Source: Ideonella_A sakaiensis_A (GTDB lineage: Bacteria > Pseudomonadota > Gammaproteobacteria > Burkholderiales > Burkholderiaceae_C). From it: 64,000 nucleotides of DNA. The translations under genes were made by a program, and so were the position numbers. The notes below the pieces were generated by a model. The model did not search any database. It was not told the origin of the DNA and saw only the letters and a program-made list of their open reading frames with translations. Below, one piece after another: positions 50,003 to 59,865 of this stretch. Each line of letters opens with the position of its first letter. Position 1 is the first letter of the stretch. The stretch is taken from the NCBI RefSeq assembly GCF_048320135.1, contig NZ_CP182947.1, positions 1,426,001 to 1,490,000 on the forward strand, read 5' to 3'.

Positions 50003-50874
50003 CCTTGACCACCCTGCTGATCCAGCCGTTTGCCGAGTTCGGCTTCATGCGGCGGGCACTGGTTGCGACGCTGGCGCTGGGCCTGAGTTGCGGCCCGATG
50101 GGCACGCTGCTGGTGCTGCGCCGCATGAGCCTGGTCGGCGATGCGATCGCGCACGCGCTGCTGCCGGGCGCGGCGCTGGCCTTCATCGCATTCGGTTTTT
50201 CGTTGTGGGCGATGAGCATCGGCGGCTTCATCGCGGCGATGCTGGTTGCCGGCATGGCCGGCCTGGTGTCGCGCCTGACCCCGCAACGCGAGGACGCCAG
50301 TTTTGCCGCGTTCTACCTGATCGCACTGGCCGCCGGCGTGATGATCATCTCGACCCGGGGCAGCAGTGTCGATCTGATGCATGTGCTGTTCGGCAGCGTG
50401 CTCGCGGTCGACGATGCGTCGCTGTACCTGATCGCCGGCATCTCCAGCGTCAGCCTGCTGTTGCTGGCGCTGGTCTATCGGCCGCTGGTCGTCGAGTGTT
50501 TTGATCCCGGCTTCCTGCGCTCGCTCGGCCGCGCCGGTGGCTGGGTTCACGGCCTGTTCCTGGTGCTGCTGGTGCTGAACCTGGTCGGCGGTTTCCAGGC
50601 ACTGGGCACGCTGATGGCGGTCGGCCTGATGATGCTGCCAGCCACGGCCGCCCGCTTCTGGGCCAGCGAGGTCTGGAGCCTGGCTGCGGTGGCCAGCCTG
50701 ATCGCAGTCGTCAGCGGCTGGGGCGGCCTGCTCCTGTCGTTCCACATGCAGTGGCCTTCGGGGCCGGCAATCGTGCTGCTGGCCGGCGCCGCCTATCTGT
50801 TGTCGCTGCTGGTCGGCCGGCGCGACAGCCTGCTGAGCCGACTGCGCGGCCGGCGCGCCCACAGGGAGTTGTGA
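49999..50874 (+). CDS. znuB: Zinc ABC transporter permease
   Basis: Metal-type (ABC-3) permease of 291 residues with about eight helices. Family motifs: LLVLRRMSLVGDAIAHALLP (coupling helix region), SVDLMHVLFGSVLAVDDASL and ALGTLMAVGLMMLPATAARF. It overlaps znuC by 4 nt and is followed after 2 nt by znuA. Confidence 0.95.
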   Translation: MTLTTLLIQPFAEFGFMRRALVATLALGLSCGPMGTLLVLRRMSLVGDAIAHALLPGAALAFIAFGFSLWAMSIGGFIAAMLVAGMAGLVSRLTPQREDASFAAFYLIALAAGVMIISTRGSSVDLMHVLFGSVLAVDDASLYLIAGISSVSLLLLALVYRPLVVECFDPGFLRSLGRAGGWVHGLFLVLLVLNLVGGFQALGTLMAVGLMMLPATAARFWASEVWSLAAVASLIAVVSGWGGLLLSFHMQWPSGPAIVLLAGAAYLLSLLVGRRDSLLSRLRGRRAHREL

Positions 50875-50876
50875 CG

Positions 50877-51779
50877 ATGGCGATTTCCAGACGGCGGCTG
50901 CTGCAAACCGCCGTGACCCTCACCTTGGCCAGCTCCATGCTGCCGGCAACCGCGATCACCCGGCCGCCGTTGCAGGTGGTCGCCAGCTTTTCGATCCTCG
51001 CCGACATCACCCGCGCAATCGGCGGCGAAGCGGTCGACGTCAAGAGCCTGGTGCCGCCGGGCGCCGACGCCCATGTCTTCAGTCCCAGCCCCGCCGATGC
51101 GCAGGCCGTCGCAAAGGCAGACCTGCTGATAATCAATGGCTTGCGCCACGAGGGCTGGATCAGCAGGCTGATCAAGGCGGTCGGCTACAAGCGGCCGGTG
51201 GTGGTCGCCACCGATGGCATCAAGCCGCGACAGACCAAGGGCGGCGCCGATCCGCATGCCTGGCAGAGCCTGGCCAATGTGCTGGTGTATGTCGACAACA
51301 TCCGTGCGGCATTGGTCGCCGCAAGGCCCGAGCAGGCGGCCGCGATCAATGCCCGCGCCGCAGGGTATCGCAGGCAGGTCGTCGAACTCGAGCGCGAAAC
51401 GATCGAACGGCTGGCGCGTTTCCCGGCGGCGCAGCGCAGGGTCGTCACCGGCCACGACGCCTTCGGCTATTTCGCCGATGCCTATGGTGTCGAGTTCATC
51501 GCGCCACGCGGCTGGTCGACCGACAGCGAGCCTTCGGCGGAGGCGGTCGCGCGCATCGTCCGCCAGCTGCGCGAGCAGCGTGCCCGGGTGCTGCTGGCGG
51601 AAAGCCGCAGCGACCCGCGGCTGCTCGATCGCATCGCCAAAGAGGCCGGCGTCACGATCGGCGGCAGCCTGCATGCCGACACCTTGTCGCCGCCGGGCGG
51701 CGAGGCCGACACCTTTCTGCGCCTGTTTCGCCACAATGTCGACACGCTCGTCGACGCCCTGAGCCGCGCCGGCAGCTGA
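50877..51779 (+). CDS. znuA: Zinc/manganese ABC transporter binding protein
   Basis: Cluster A-I metal-binding lipoprotein-type/periplasmic protein, 300 residues. It starts MAISRRRLLQTAVTLTLASS with a Tat-like RRRLL signal core. Ligand candidates are His in GADAHVFSP, His in ADPHAW, His in VTGHDAFGYF and Asp in LHADTLSPP. The usual long His-rich zinc-loop of ZnuA is absent, so Mn cannot be excluded; the Zur-type regulator favours zinc. Last gene of the operon. Confidence 0.93.
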   Translation: MAISRRRLLQTAVTLTLASSMLPATAITRPPLQVVASFSILADITRAIGGEAVDVKSLVPPGADAHVFSPSPADAQAVAKADLLIINGLRHEGWISRLIKAVGYKRPVVVATDGIKPRQTKGGADPHAWQSLANVLVYVDNIRAALVAARPEQAAAINARAAGYRRQVVELERETIERLARFPAAQRRVVTGHDAFGYFADAYGVEFIAPRGWSTDSEPSAEAVARIVRQLREQRARVLLAESRSDPRLLDRIAKEAGVTIGGSLHADTLSPPGGEADTFLRLFRHNVDTLVDALSRAGS

Positions 51780-51792
51780 CGGAAATACGACG

Positions 51793-52233
51793 ATGTTCTC
51801 CCCATCCCAGCACGACGTCCGCAGTTTTTTCTGCACCACGTTCCGCAAGCAGCGCGAAGGCCAGGTGCTTACGCCGCTGGAGGCGGTTGCTGCCGACTGG
51901 ATCGCCGAGCATCCCGAATACCACGCCGAACTTGCGGACCTCGAGCAGGCACTGCAAACGGTCTACGACGCCGAAGCCGGCCGCACCAATCCCTTCCTGC
52001 ACCTGTCGATGCACTTGTCGATTGCCGAGCAGGTCGGCATCGACCAGCCGCGTGGCATCAAGCAGGCCTTCGAGCTGCTGCGCGCAAAACGTGGCTCGGC
52101 GCACGACGCACAACACGAGGTGATGGAATGCCTCGGCAAGATGTTGTGGGAATCTCAGCGCAGCGGCAAGCCGCCGGACGGCGACAGTTATATCGACTGC
52201 GTGCGGCGACGCGCGACACGCGACCACGCCTGA
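51793..52233 (+). CDS. DUF1841 family protein
   Basis: A 146-residue protein starting MFSPSQHDVRSFFCTTFRKQ, with LEAVAADWIAEHPEYHAEL, NPFLHLSMHLSIAEQVGIDQ and PRGIKQAFELLRAKRGSAHD then HEVMECLGKMLWE. This is the DUF1841 pattern; the function is unknown. The His-x3-His and aligned helices suggest a metal-binding helical fold, my inference. It lies 13 nt after znuA and may share its transcript. Confidence 0.9.
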   Translation: MFSPSQHDVRSFFCTTFRKQREGQVLTPLEAVAADWIAEHPEYHAELADLEQALQTVYDAEAGRTNPFLHLSMHLSIAEQVGIDQPRGIKQAFELLRAKRGSAHDAQHEVMECLGKMLWESQRSGKPPDGDSYIDCVRRRATRDHA

Positions 52234-52308
52234 CACGCGGCGGGCCGCGCTCGCCAAACCGCGCCCCATCGGCAACAATGGCCTGCACCACAGCCACAGG
52301 AGTTTCCG

Positions 52309-52863
52309 ATGGCAGCATGGGCCTACGAATGCCATCCGGCCGGCGCCGGTGTCGAGACTTGCCTGGTCGATTGCATGGCGGTTGATTCGATGCCGGGCAA
52401 GCCGACGATCGTGCGCGTGCGGATCGACTCGGACTGGATCTGCGCAACCGTCGACCGCACGCAGCGGCTCGATGTACAGGCCAGCCTGCTGCGCGACGTG
52501 ATCGCGTCCGACGCCATCGATTGCCCCGAATGCGCGGAGCCGGCGGATCAGGCAGCGCAGCCGGCACCCGTGACCGCCGCAGCAGCGCCCACCACCCCGT
52601 CACGCCAGCTGCAGGCGGCGGCGATCTCGATGCTCGGGCACCGCTTCGTCGTCGTGCTGGTCGGGCTCGATCTGGTCAACAGCCCGGGCGAAGCGGAGAT
52701 GGCGATCGCCGACCTGCGGCCACGTTTTGGTGGCGTCGACATCGTATTGATGGGCCAGCACGAAGACGGCACGCCTCAATACCATGGCGACCCGGCGCTG
52801 CGCGATCTGTTGTCGGAAATGCCGCTCGACAAGATGCCGTGGAAGTCGTATCCGCTCGGCTGA
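52309..52863 (+). CDS. Cys-containing protein of unknown function
   Basis: A 184-residue protein, unknown family. The N-terminal half holds six cysteines (C8, C18, C22, C45, and the pair C72/C75 in DCPECAEP), a possible zinc site. An Ala/Pro/Thr linker (about 80-97) leads to a C-terminal half with HRFVVVLVGLDLVNSPGEAE, a repeat-free alpha/beta pattern, and DIVLMGQHEDGTPQYHGD followed by DKMPWKSYPLG. No signal peptide. It converges with the methyltransferase-like gene across a 34-nt gap. Confidence 0.75.
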   Translation: MAAWAYECHPAGAGVETCLVDCMAVDSMPGKPTIVRVRIDSDWICATVDRTQRLDVQASLLRDVIASDAIDCPECAEPADQAAQPAPVTAAAAPTTPSRQLQAAAISMLGHRFVVVLVGLDLVNSPGEAEMAIADLRPRFGGVDIVLMGQHEDGTPQYHGDPALRDLLSEMPLDKMPWKSYPLG

Positions 52864-52897
52864 GGGCGTATTCCTCGCACCGGCCCTCCGGCATCTC

Positions 52898-53524
52898 TCA
52901 GTTGTTTCGGTGCGGGCTTGCGCTGCGCTGCCGCAGCCGCATCCGCGTCGCGCCGTGGAACGACAACAACAGGCTGCGCTCCCTGCCGTAATCGTCGAAC
53001 AGGCGCAGCGCTGCCCGCTCCTCTGCAGGCCACGGATAAACATAGATCAGGTCGAATGCGGTCGGCGAAAAGCCGAGCTTTTCATCGAGACGGCTTGCAT
53101 CGACGGTTTCGGTAAACAGCCCATCGGGCTGGTAGCTGCCTTCGACAAAGCGAGCCGCCGGCGCAAACTCCGCGGCGAATCGGCGAGCTCCTTCGACCAG
53201 CCGCGGTTCGATCTCGATGCCAAGCGCATCGAAGCCGAGCCGCGACGCCAGGCAGGTGACGATGCCCATGCCGCTGCCCCATTCGCAGAACAGCGGACCA
53301 GCGGCGAGCCGCTGTTCGGCGAGCCGGCGCAATGCCTGGTAGACAACCCGGTAGTTGCTGCCGACGAAACCCGGCACGCGTGTGCTGCCGGGCTCGCCGA
53401 CGAGTTGCTGCTGGCGTGATTCGGCCTGACCGATCAACTCCTCGATGTCGTCGGGCACCTCGTGGCCGATGCCTGCCTCGAGTTCAACACCAAGCAATTC
53501 GAAGCCATTCAATGGCGTCTCCAA
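52898..53524 (-). CDS. SAM-dependent methyltransferase-like protein after tssH
   Basis: A 208-residue Rossmann-type protein: FCEWGSGMGIVTCLASRLGF matches the SAM-binding glycine loop, followed by DALGIEIEPRLVEGARRFAA with the acidic residue at the end of strand 2, and FDLIYVYPWPAEE. The substrate is unknown. It starts 12 nt after the tssH stop and could be transcribed with the T6SS operon. A role as modifying enzyme or effector is only inferred. Confidence 0.83.
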   Translation of the reverse strand: METPLNGFELLGVELEAGIGHEVPDDIEELIGQAESRQQQLVGEPGSTRVPGFVGSNYRVVYQALRRLAEQRLAAGPLFCEWGSGMGIVTCLASRLGFDALGIEIEPRLVEGARRFAAEFAPAARFVEGSYQPDGLFTETVDASRLDEKLGFSPTAFDLIYVYPWPAEERAALRLFDDYGRERSLLLSFHGATRMRLRQRSASPHRNN

Positions 53525-53536
53525 TGCCGGCGCGTC

Positions 53537-56278
53537 TCAAAACGCATAACTGAACTCGCCGTCCGCCACATCGACCGAAACCCGCTCGATCGGCTGGCCT
53601 TCCATCATCCGCGTCAGGAATTCGCGCGAGATCTCCGGCAGCATCGTATTGGTCAGGATCGCATCGATCATCCGGCCGCCCGATTCGCTTTCGGTGCAGC
53701 GCGAAACCACCAGCTTGACGACGTCGTCGCTGTAGCTGAAAGGAATCTTGTAGCGTGCCTCGACCCGCTTCTTGACCCGGTTCAACTGCAGCATCACGAT
53801 CTTGCCGAGCACATCGTCGGACAGCGGATAGTACGGAATCGTGACCAGGCGGCCAAGCAGCGCCGGCGGGAAGATCTTCAGCAGCGGCTCGCGCAACGCC
53901 TTCGCCATTCCTTCCGGATCAGGCATCAGGTCCGGATCCTTGCACAGGCTTGCGATCAGCTCGGTACCGGCATTCGTCGTCAGCAGGATCAACGTATTCT
54001 TGAAGTCGATCGACCGACCTTCGCCGTCTTCCATCACGCCCTTGTCGAAGACCTGGAAGAAGATCTCGTGCACGTCCGGGTGCGCCTTCTCGACCTCGTC
54101 GAGCAGCACCACCGAGTACGGCTTGCGCCGCACCGCCTCGGTCAACACGCCGCCTTCACCGTAGCCCACATAACCCGGTGGGGCGCCCTTCAGCGAGGAC
54201 ACCGTGTGGGCTTCCTGGAACTCGCTCATGTTGATGACGATCAGGTTCTGCTCGCCACCGTACAAGGCCTCGGCCAGCGCGATCGCGGTTTCGGTCTTGC
54301 CGACGCCGGAGGTGCCGGCGAGCATGAAGACGCCGATCGGCTTCTGCGGATTGTCGAGACCTGCGCGTGAGGTCTGGATCCGCTTGGCGATCATCTCCAT
54401 CGCATGGTCCTGGCCGATCACGCGTTGGGCCAGCAGATGCGGCAGCTTCAGGATGGTATCGATTTCGTTGCGCGCCATCCGGCCGACCGGAATGCCGGTC
54501 CAGTCACCGACGACGCTGGCCACCGCCTGGTAATCGACGGTTGGCAGGATCAACGGGTTTTCGCCCTGCAATTGCGTCAGCCGGCTCTGCACGTCGCGCA
54601 GCTTGTCCATCGCCTCGGCGCGCTCGCCGTCCGACATGGCAGCGTCGGCCTGCGGTGCCGCCTTCGTCGCAGCCGCTTCGTTGGCATGGGTTTCGAGTTT
54701 GCTGCCGGTACCTTCGACCGGCATCTTGCCGTCGCGCAACTTCGCGCGCAGCGCGAGCAGTTCGTCGACCAGAGCCTTCTCATCGCCCCAGCGTTTTTCC
54801 AGGCCGGCCAGGCGCTCGCGCTCGCTGCCCAGCATCTCCTTGACGTGCTCCTCGCGCTCCTTGACGTCAATGCCGATCGCCTTTTCGCGACCGATGATGC
54901 CCTCCTCCGTTTCCAGCGAATCGATGCGCTTGCGGCAGTCGTCGACTTCGGCCGGTGTCGCATGCAGGCTGACCGCGACGCGTGCGCAGGCGGTATCGAG
55001 CAGGCTGACCGACTTGTCCGGCAACTGGCGCGCCGGGATATAGCGGTGCGACAGCTTGACCGCCGCCTCGAGCGCCTCGTCGAGGATCTGCGCCTTGTGG
55101 TGCTTCTCCATCGTCGACGCGACGCCACGCATCATCAGGATCGCCTTCACCTCGTCGGGTTCGTCGACGGTGACGCTCTGGAAGCGCCTCGTCAATGCCG
55201 GATCCTTCTCGATGTGCTTCTTGTATTCGGCAAAGGTCGTTGCGCCGATCGTGCGCAAGGTGCCGCGTGCCAGTGCCGGCTTCAACAGGTTGGCCGCATC
55301 ACCGGTGCCGGCAGCACCGCCCGCGCCAACCAGCGTGTGTGTCTCGTCGATGAACAGGATGATCGGCTTCGGGCTCGCCTGGACTTCGTCGATGACGCTG
55401 CGCAGCCGCTGCTCGAATTCACCCTTCATGCTCGCACCGGCCTGCAGCAGGCCGACATCGAGCGCACGCAGCTCGACCTCCTTCATGCTCGGCGGCACGT
55501 CACCGCGGGCGATGCGCTGTGCAAAGCCCTCGACGACGGCCGTCTTGCCGACACCAGCCTCGCCGATCAGGATCGGGTTGTTCTGCCGGCGTCGCATCAG
55601 GATGTCGACCACCTGGCGGATCTCGTCATCGCGGCCGACGATCGGGTCCATCTTGCCGCTGCGCGCCTGTTCGGTCAGATCGACGGTAAATTTCTTCAGC
55701 GCCTCCTGCTTGCCCATCTGAGCCGGCGCAACTGCGCCGCTGGCCTCGCCCGGCGCCGCACCGCCGCCGACACCTGAACCATCGCGCGCACCGAGGGAGT
55801 CCTCGGGCGAGCCCTGGACGACCTTCGCGAAGTTGTCTCCCAGGTCCTCGGCCTTGACCTTTCGGAACTCGCCGCTGATGGAATACAGCAGGTTGCGCAA
55901 ATTCTGCGTCTTGACGGCACCGAACACAAGATGCCCGGTCCGCACCGCACCTTCGCCGAACATCAGCGTTCCATACACCCAGCCGCGCTCCACTGCGTCC
56001 ATGATCAACGGCGAAAAATCGGAGATCGCCGTCGCACCGCGGGGCAATGCATCGAGCGCAACCGTCAAGTCCGCCGCCAGTTTCGACGCGTCGACGTCGT
56101 AGTGCTTCAGGATGCGGTGCAGGTCGGTATCCGGCACCTGGATCAGCTGGTGCAGCCAGTGCACCAGCTCGACATAGGGATTGCCCCGCAGCTTGCAGAA
56201 GACCGTGGCACCTTCCACCGCCTTGTAGGCGACCGAATTGAGTTTGCCGAACAGGGCGACGCGACTGATTTCACTCAC
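53537..56278 (-). CDS. tssH: T6SS ATPase TssH/ClpV
   Basis: AAA+ disaggregase that takes apart contracted TssB/TssC sheaths. The 913-residue protein has N-terminal repeats, a first AAA domain (Walker A GEAGVGKTAVVEG), middle domain (about 400-520), and a second AAA domain (GTSGVGKTETAIALAEALYG, with sensor and C-terminal domain). The start is a GTG at 56276-56278 with GAAGGAG upstream. A 153-nt gap to tssG has no recognised promoter. Confidence 0.95.
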   Translation of the reverse strand: MSEISRVALFGKLNSVAYKAVEGATVFCKLRGNPYVELVHWLHQLIQVPDTDLHRILKHYDVDASKLAADLTVALDALPRGATAISDFSPLIMDAVERGWVYGTLMFGEGAVRTGHLVFGAVKTQNLRNLLYSISGEFRKVKAEDLGDNFAKVVQGSPEDSLGARDGSGVGGGAAPGEASGAVAPAQMGKQEALKKFTVDLTEQARSGKMDPIVGRDDEIRQVVDILMRRRQNNPILIGEAGVGKTAVVEGFAQRIARGDVPPSMKEVELRALDVGLLQAGASMKGEFEQRLRSVIDEVQASPKPIILFIDETHTLVGAGGAAGTGDAANLLKPALARGTLRTIGATTFAEYKKHIEKDPALTRRFQSVTVDEPDEVKAILMMRGVASTMEKHHKAQILDEALEAAVKLSHRYIPARQLPDKSVSLLDTACARVAVSLHATPAEVDDCRKRIDSLETEEGIIGREKAIGIDVKEREEHVKEMLGSERERLAGLEKRWGDEKALVDELLALRAKLRDGKMPVEGTGSKLETHANEAAATKAAPQADAAMSDGERAEAMDKLRDVQSRLTQLQGENPLILPTVDYQAVASVVGDWTGIPVGRMARNEIDTILKLPHLLAQRVIGQDHAMEMIAKRIQTSRAGLDNPQKPIGVFMLAGTSGVGKTETAIALAEALYGGEQNLIVINMSEFQEAHTVSSLKGAPPGYVGYGEGGVLTEAVRRKPYSVVLLDEVEKAHPDVHEIFFQVFDKGVMEDGEGRSIDFKNTLILLTTNAGTELIASLCKDPDLMPDPEGMAKALREPLLKIFPPALLGRLVTIPYYPLSDDVLGKIVMLQLNRVKKRVEARYKIPFSYSDDVVKLVVSRCTESESGGRMIDAILTNTMLPEISREFLTRMMEGQPIERVSVDVADGEFSYAF

Positions 56279-56431
56279 GCTGGTTCTCCTTCGAGGCTGG
56301 CTCTAGCGGGCGACCACAAGCGGCCGCAATGCACATGGATGCTGTGACCGGGGAGTACCCTTGCACTGTAGGGAAGGTTGGCCGATGCGGCAACCACCAC
56401 GATCGCAGTTTCTGCTTGCCTGCCGGCAGAA

Positions 56432-57451
56432 TCAGAGGATCCGCAGCACCAGTTCGTCGGCGTCGTCGGCGTGGGCCGCCGCCGGCCGCTCGCCGACCCA
56501 GCTGGTCCAACCGAGTTGCCCGGCCTTGCCAAGCACAACCGCCGGAACCTCGGGCCGGCGCAACAGCAACTGCAATTCGCACGACAGTTCGTCGCCCGAA
56601 TAGTTGCGCACCCACGCCTTCAGGCGCTGCAGGCTGTCCTGGCCCGGCAGGAAGCGCTTGAACTGTTCGAGGCCGAGCGGGCCGAGCACGATGCGAAAAC
56701 GGCTCTGGCAGTCCCAGACCTTGCCACCAGCCACCGATGTGACACCCAATTGCGCTGCCGGCCCGCCGAGCCGGGTCAGCGAATCGGCCGGCAGCACCAT
56801 CCAGTGGGGCTGCCACTGCTCGACCCGCGCGGCGACGCGGAAGAAGTTGCCGATGATTCTTGCCAGCCCGTCGGCATTGCGCACCGAATTCGCGAGCAGC
56901 CCGGTGTGCGCACGTTTCGCAAAGTCAGGCGCCGCATCGCGCTCCTGCATCGTCGGGCCGCCATAACCGGCCAGGCAGGCCAGGCGGTCGCCGAAAGGAT
57001 CCTGATCGGGACGGTCAAGGCTGACCGTCGGCTGCGCATCGGCCCAGGCACGGTAGAACATGCCGAAGATCCGATGGTGGAAGGTATCGATGAAGCGCAG
57101 GATCGTCCGGTCACCATGGTTGCGCAGGCGGTCCCGCGCAAACTCGGTCAGGTGCAGCGGCAGCGGACCGTTCGGGCCGGTCAGCCCGGTAAAACAGACC
57201 GACAACCGCGGCGGGCTTTCATCGGAGAATTTCAGCGAAGCCACCGTCGACAGCGCAAAGGCCAGCGTCGCCTCCTGCGAGAAACGCACCGGATCGTCGC
57301 GCAGCCGGCGCGATGTGCCGATCCGCGGCAGATCGGAAAAATGGCACTCGATCAGCCGCGTCGCATGGAAGAAGCCGTAGGCGGTCGGCTCTTCCGCGAT
57401 CGCCCTGAACAGGCTCAGGTGATCGCGCGCTGGCCGATCCGGGGCTTCCAT
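56432..57451 (-). CDS. tssG: T6SS baseplate protein TssG
   Basis: Baseplate component, 339 residues, with the family N-terminus AYGFFHATRLIECHFSDLPR, LKFSDESPPRLSVCFTGLTG, and PNGPLPLHLTEFARDRLRNH. The start overlaps the end of tssF by 37 nt, in the usual tssF-tssG order. Typical length for TssG. Confidence 0.94.
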   Translation of the reverse strand: MEAPDRPARDHLSLFRAIAEEPTAYGFFHATRLIECHFSDLPRIGTSRRLRDDPVRFSQEATLAFALSTVASLKFSDESPPRLSVCFTGLTGPNGPLPLHLTEFARDRLRNHGDRTILRFIDTFHHRIFGMFYRAWADAQPTVSLDRPDQDPFGDRLACLAGYGGPTMQERDAAPDFAKRAHTGLLANSVRNADGLARIIGNFFRVAARVEQWQPHWMVLPADSLTRLGGPAAQLGVTSVAGGKVWDCQSRFRIVLGPLGLEQFKRFLPGQDSLQRLKAWVRNYSGDELSCELQLLLRRPEVPAVVLGKAGQLGWTSWVGERPAAAHADDADELVLRIL

Positions 57452-59304
57452 CGTTTGAGTTCTCCACGGGTCTGCGACACCACCGTCAATTGGGTGAAGC
57501 TGTTCAGGCTGGCGTAGCGGGCAAAAAAGTGTTCGAGCACGGTCGACAGCACCATCGCGCCGCTGCCTTCGAAGGCCCGCTCGTCGACCGTCAGCGTGAT
57601 GTCGGTGCCACGCCCGAATGCAATCGGCCCCGGCACCGGCACGCGCGAGATCGCCTGCTTGCTGGCGACCGATGCGATGCCGTCGATGTGCTTGTGCAGC
57701 CGCGAACGCGAATCCATGCCGTACAGCGACAGAATCTCGCGCAACGCTGCCGCGCCCTGGCGGGCATCGGCGTCACACAGCGACAGGTAGTTCAGTGACA
57801 GATGGCTCAGCAGCCGCCACGGCGTCTGCCCCTCGAGCACCGGCGCGACCGGCCGCGTCGGCCCCTTGATGCAGCGCACGCCGAGCACCGGCGCGTTGTC
57901 CTCGAACGTGAAGTCATCCTTGCTGCCGACCGACATCAGCAGCGGCAGGTCGCGGTTCGAGCTGATGATCTGCACCGCCAGCTGCGTGATGCTGCTCGAA
58001 TACGGCGCATCGTCGGCATCGACCAGAGACAGGTACAGCTCGGTGCCGACATAACCGGCTCGTGGCCCGCGCTGCCGCTGTGCCTCGGACAGCAGGCGCG
58101 GCACCCGGCGCACGCTGTAGAAGCCGCGGCCGGATTGCACGACGCTGTCGAACTGGTCGTACAACGGATGAAACGGATGCTCCTCGGATTCGGCCGCCTC
58201 GTCGAAGCCGGTGACCGATGTGATGCCGAACACCTCGTAGTCCATCGGCCGCGCGCGATCGGCGACGACATGCAGTTCGTGGTCGCGCCGGTTGATCTCG
58301 ATGCGGTCGGCCCGTTTCGGAAACAGGTTGACCGCCGGCGTGCAGTGCAGCACGAAGCTGCTCGCGTCGAGCGTCTTCTCCAGAACCTGGTCGACCCGGT
58401 CGAGCACGAACACCAGTTCGAATTCGTCGGTTTCCAGCCGTTTCAATGCGCGGTTCAGGCCGTTGACGCTGAAGAACAGGAAGCGCTCGGGAAAGGCCGC
58501 ATATTCCTTGATCAACCGGTAACCGGCAAATGACCGCGGCGAAACCGGCAGCAGCGCCTCATCGTCGGCAAAGCCGCCAGGCTGGACTGCAGTGGCCGGC
58601 AGCACCTCGAATTTCGGATTGCGCCTGGCAATCGTCTGCACGACGACCGAACAGCAGTTCGCGAACAGCTGCTCGTAGATGCGATGGGCGACGCCTTCGT
58701 CGCCACCGAGGTGGACGACCAGCCGGTCGAGCTGCAGCTGTTCGCTTTTCTGCGCAGCGGTGATCTTGAACCGAACCCGCATGTTGGCCCGAGGCTTGCC
58801 CGCCGCCTGGCTCAGCGCCGGCCCCGGTACGTCGGTGACGTGGGCCTGGTAACGCGCCTCGGTCACCTGCAACGGCCACAGCCTGACATCCTGGCTGGTT
58901 GCAAAGCGGCAGCTGGTACGTTCACCCGGCTGCAGCCGCGCGTTCATCAGGTTGCCACGCGCGACCGTCGGTCCGGTTGCGAGCATCGCATCATTCAGAT
59001 CGGGCTCGAGCTGGACGATCAGCATTGACGGCGTCGGCGCCAGAAAGCCCGGGTAGACCATCTCGAGCAGATGCTGCGTCAGGCGCGGGTATTCGGCATC
59101 CTGGCGGATCTGCACCCGCGCTGTCAGGAACGCAAAACCCTCGATCAGCCGCTCGACGTAGGGGTCGATGCATTCGCCCTGAGCCGTCGTCGACTCAAGC
59201 GCGAGACGAGCCGCGATCTTCGGATGCTCGCGCGCGAATTCGGCCGCACCCTCGCGGATGTGCAGCAACTCCTGTCGATAATATTCAAGCAGGCGGGGAT
59301 CCAT
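57415..59304 (-). CDS. tssF: T6SS baseplate protein TssF
   Basis: Baseplate subunit, 629 residues. Start ATG 59302-59304 (MDPRLLEYYRQELLHIREGA) matches the family; a longer frame adds ten unrelated residues. It has EFAREHPKIAARLALES and DPYVERLIEGFAFLTARVQI near the start, typical of TssF. It lies between tssE (63 nt upstream) and tssG. Confidence 0.96.
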   Translation of the reverse strand: MDPRLLEYYRQELLHIREGAAEFAREHPKIAARLALESTTAQGECIDPYVERLIEGFAFLTARVQIRQDAEYPRLTQHLLEMVYPGFLAPTPSMLIVQLEPDLNDAMLATGPTVARGNLMNARLQPGERTSCRFATSQDVRLWPLQVTEARYQAHVTDVPGPALSQAAGKPRANMRVRFKITAAQKSEQLQLDRLVVHLGGDEGVAHRIYEQLFANCCSVVVQTIARRNPKFEVLPATAVQPGGFADDEALLPVSPRSFAGYRLIKEYAAFPERFLFFSVNGLNRALKRLETDEFELVFVLDRVDQVLEKTLDASSFVLHCTPAVNLFPKRADRIEINRRDHELHVVADRARPMDYEVFGITSVTGFDEAAESEEHPFHPLYDQFDSVVQSGRGFYSVRRVPRLLSEAQRQRGPRAGYVGTELYLSLVDADDAPYSSSITQLAVQIISSNRDLPLLMSVGSKDDFTFEDNAPVLGVRCIKGPTRPVAPVLEGQTPWRLLSHLSLNYLSLCDADARQGAAALREILSLYGMDSRSRLHKHIDGIASVASKQAISRVPVPGPIAFGRGTDITLTVDERAFEGSGAMVLSTVLEHFFARYASLNSFTQLTVVSQTRGELKRWKPRIGQRAIT

Positions 59305-59367
59305 GATCGATCGGTTCTTGTTCTTCTGTTGCAAGCTCCGGCCGCTGGTGGCGCCGGATTGACACCG

Positions 59368-59865
59368 TCACCGCTCGTTCGACTCGACGACGCGGGTCTG
59401 GCCGCTTTCGAGGTCCATGTCGGTGCGCATGAAAATCTCGAGCGGGATCGGCTGGGCCCACAGCTGCGCCTCCATCTTGAACGTGACGACGTTGTGCGAG
59501 GACTTCTTGTCGGCCTCGACATGTACACGCACGGTGTGCGGTATCAGCCTGGGCTCGAAGAAGATCAAGGCCTCGCGCAATGCGCGGGCCAGATCGACAA
59601 GGCGCAAACTCGATGCCGGCCGGCCCGACACCGCGGGCAGACCGAAATTCAGCACCGACTTGCGCACTTCCGGATAGGCCTCGAGGTCGTCGCTGCTCTG
59701 CGTGCAATTGAACAGCCAGTTCATGTCGCGCAGCACCGACTCGCGCAGCCGTGCGGTCGAGAACGCCCGGTTGTCGCGCGGCTCGACCGCCTTTGTCGGG
59801 TCTTCGTCGATCAGCCGGTCGAGCAGCGACGGGTAGAGACGGTCACGGGCCAGCGTTTCAGCCAC
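59368..59865 (-). CDS. tssE: T6SS baseplate protein TssE
   Basis: gp25-like baseplate protein, 165 residues. Family features: PSLLDRLIDEDP near the N-terminus, LRESVLRDMNWLFNC, PEVRKSVLNFGLP, and the C-terminal lysozyme-like fold strand region with FEPRLIPHTVRVHVE. The start overlaps the end of tagJ by 8 nt. Confidence 0.94.
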   Translation of the reverse strand: MAETLARDRLYPSLLDRLIDEDPTKAVEPRDNRAFSTARLRESVLRDMNWLFNCTQSSDDLEAYPEVRKSVLNFGLPAVSGRPASSLRLVDLARALREALIFFEPRLIPHTVRVHVEADKKSSHNVVTFKMEAQLWAQPIPLEIFMRTDMDLESGQTRVVESNER

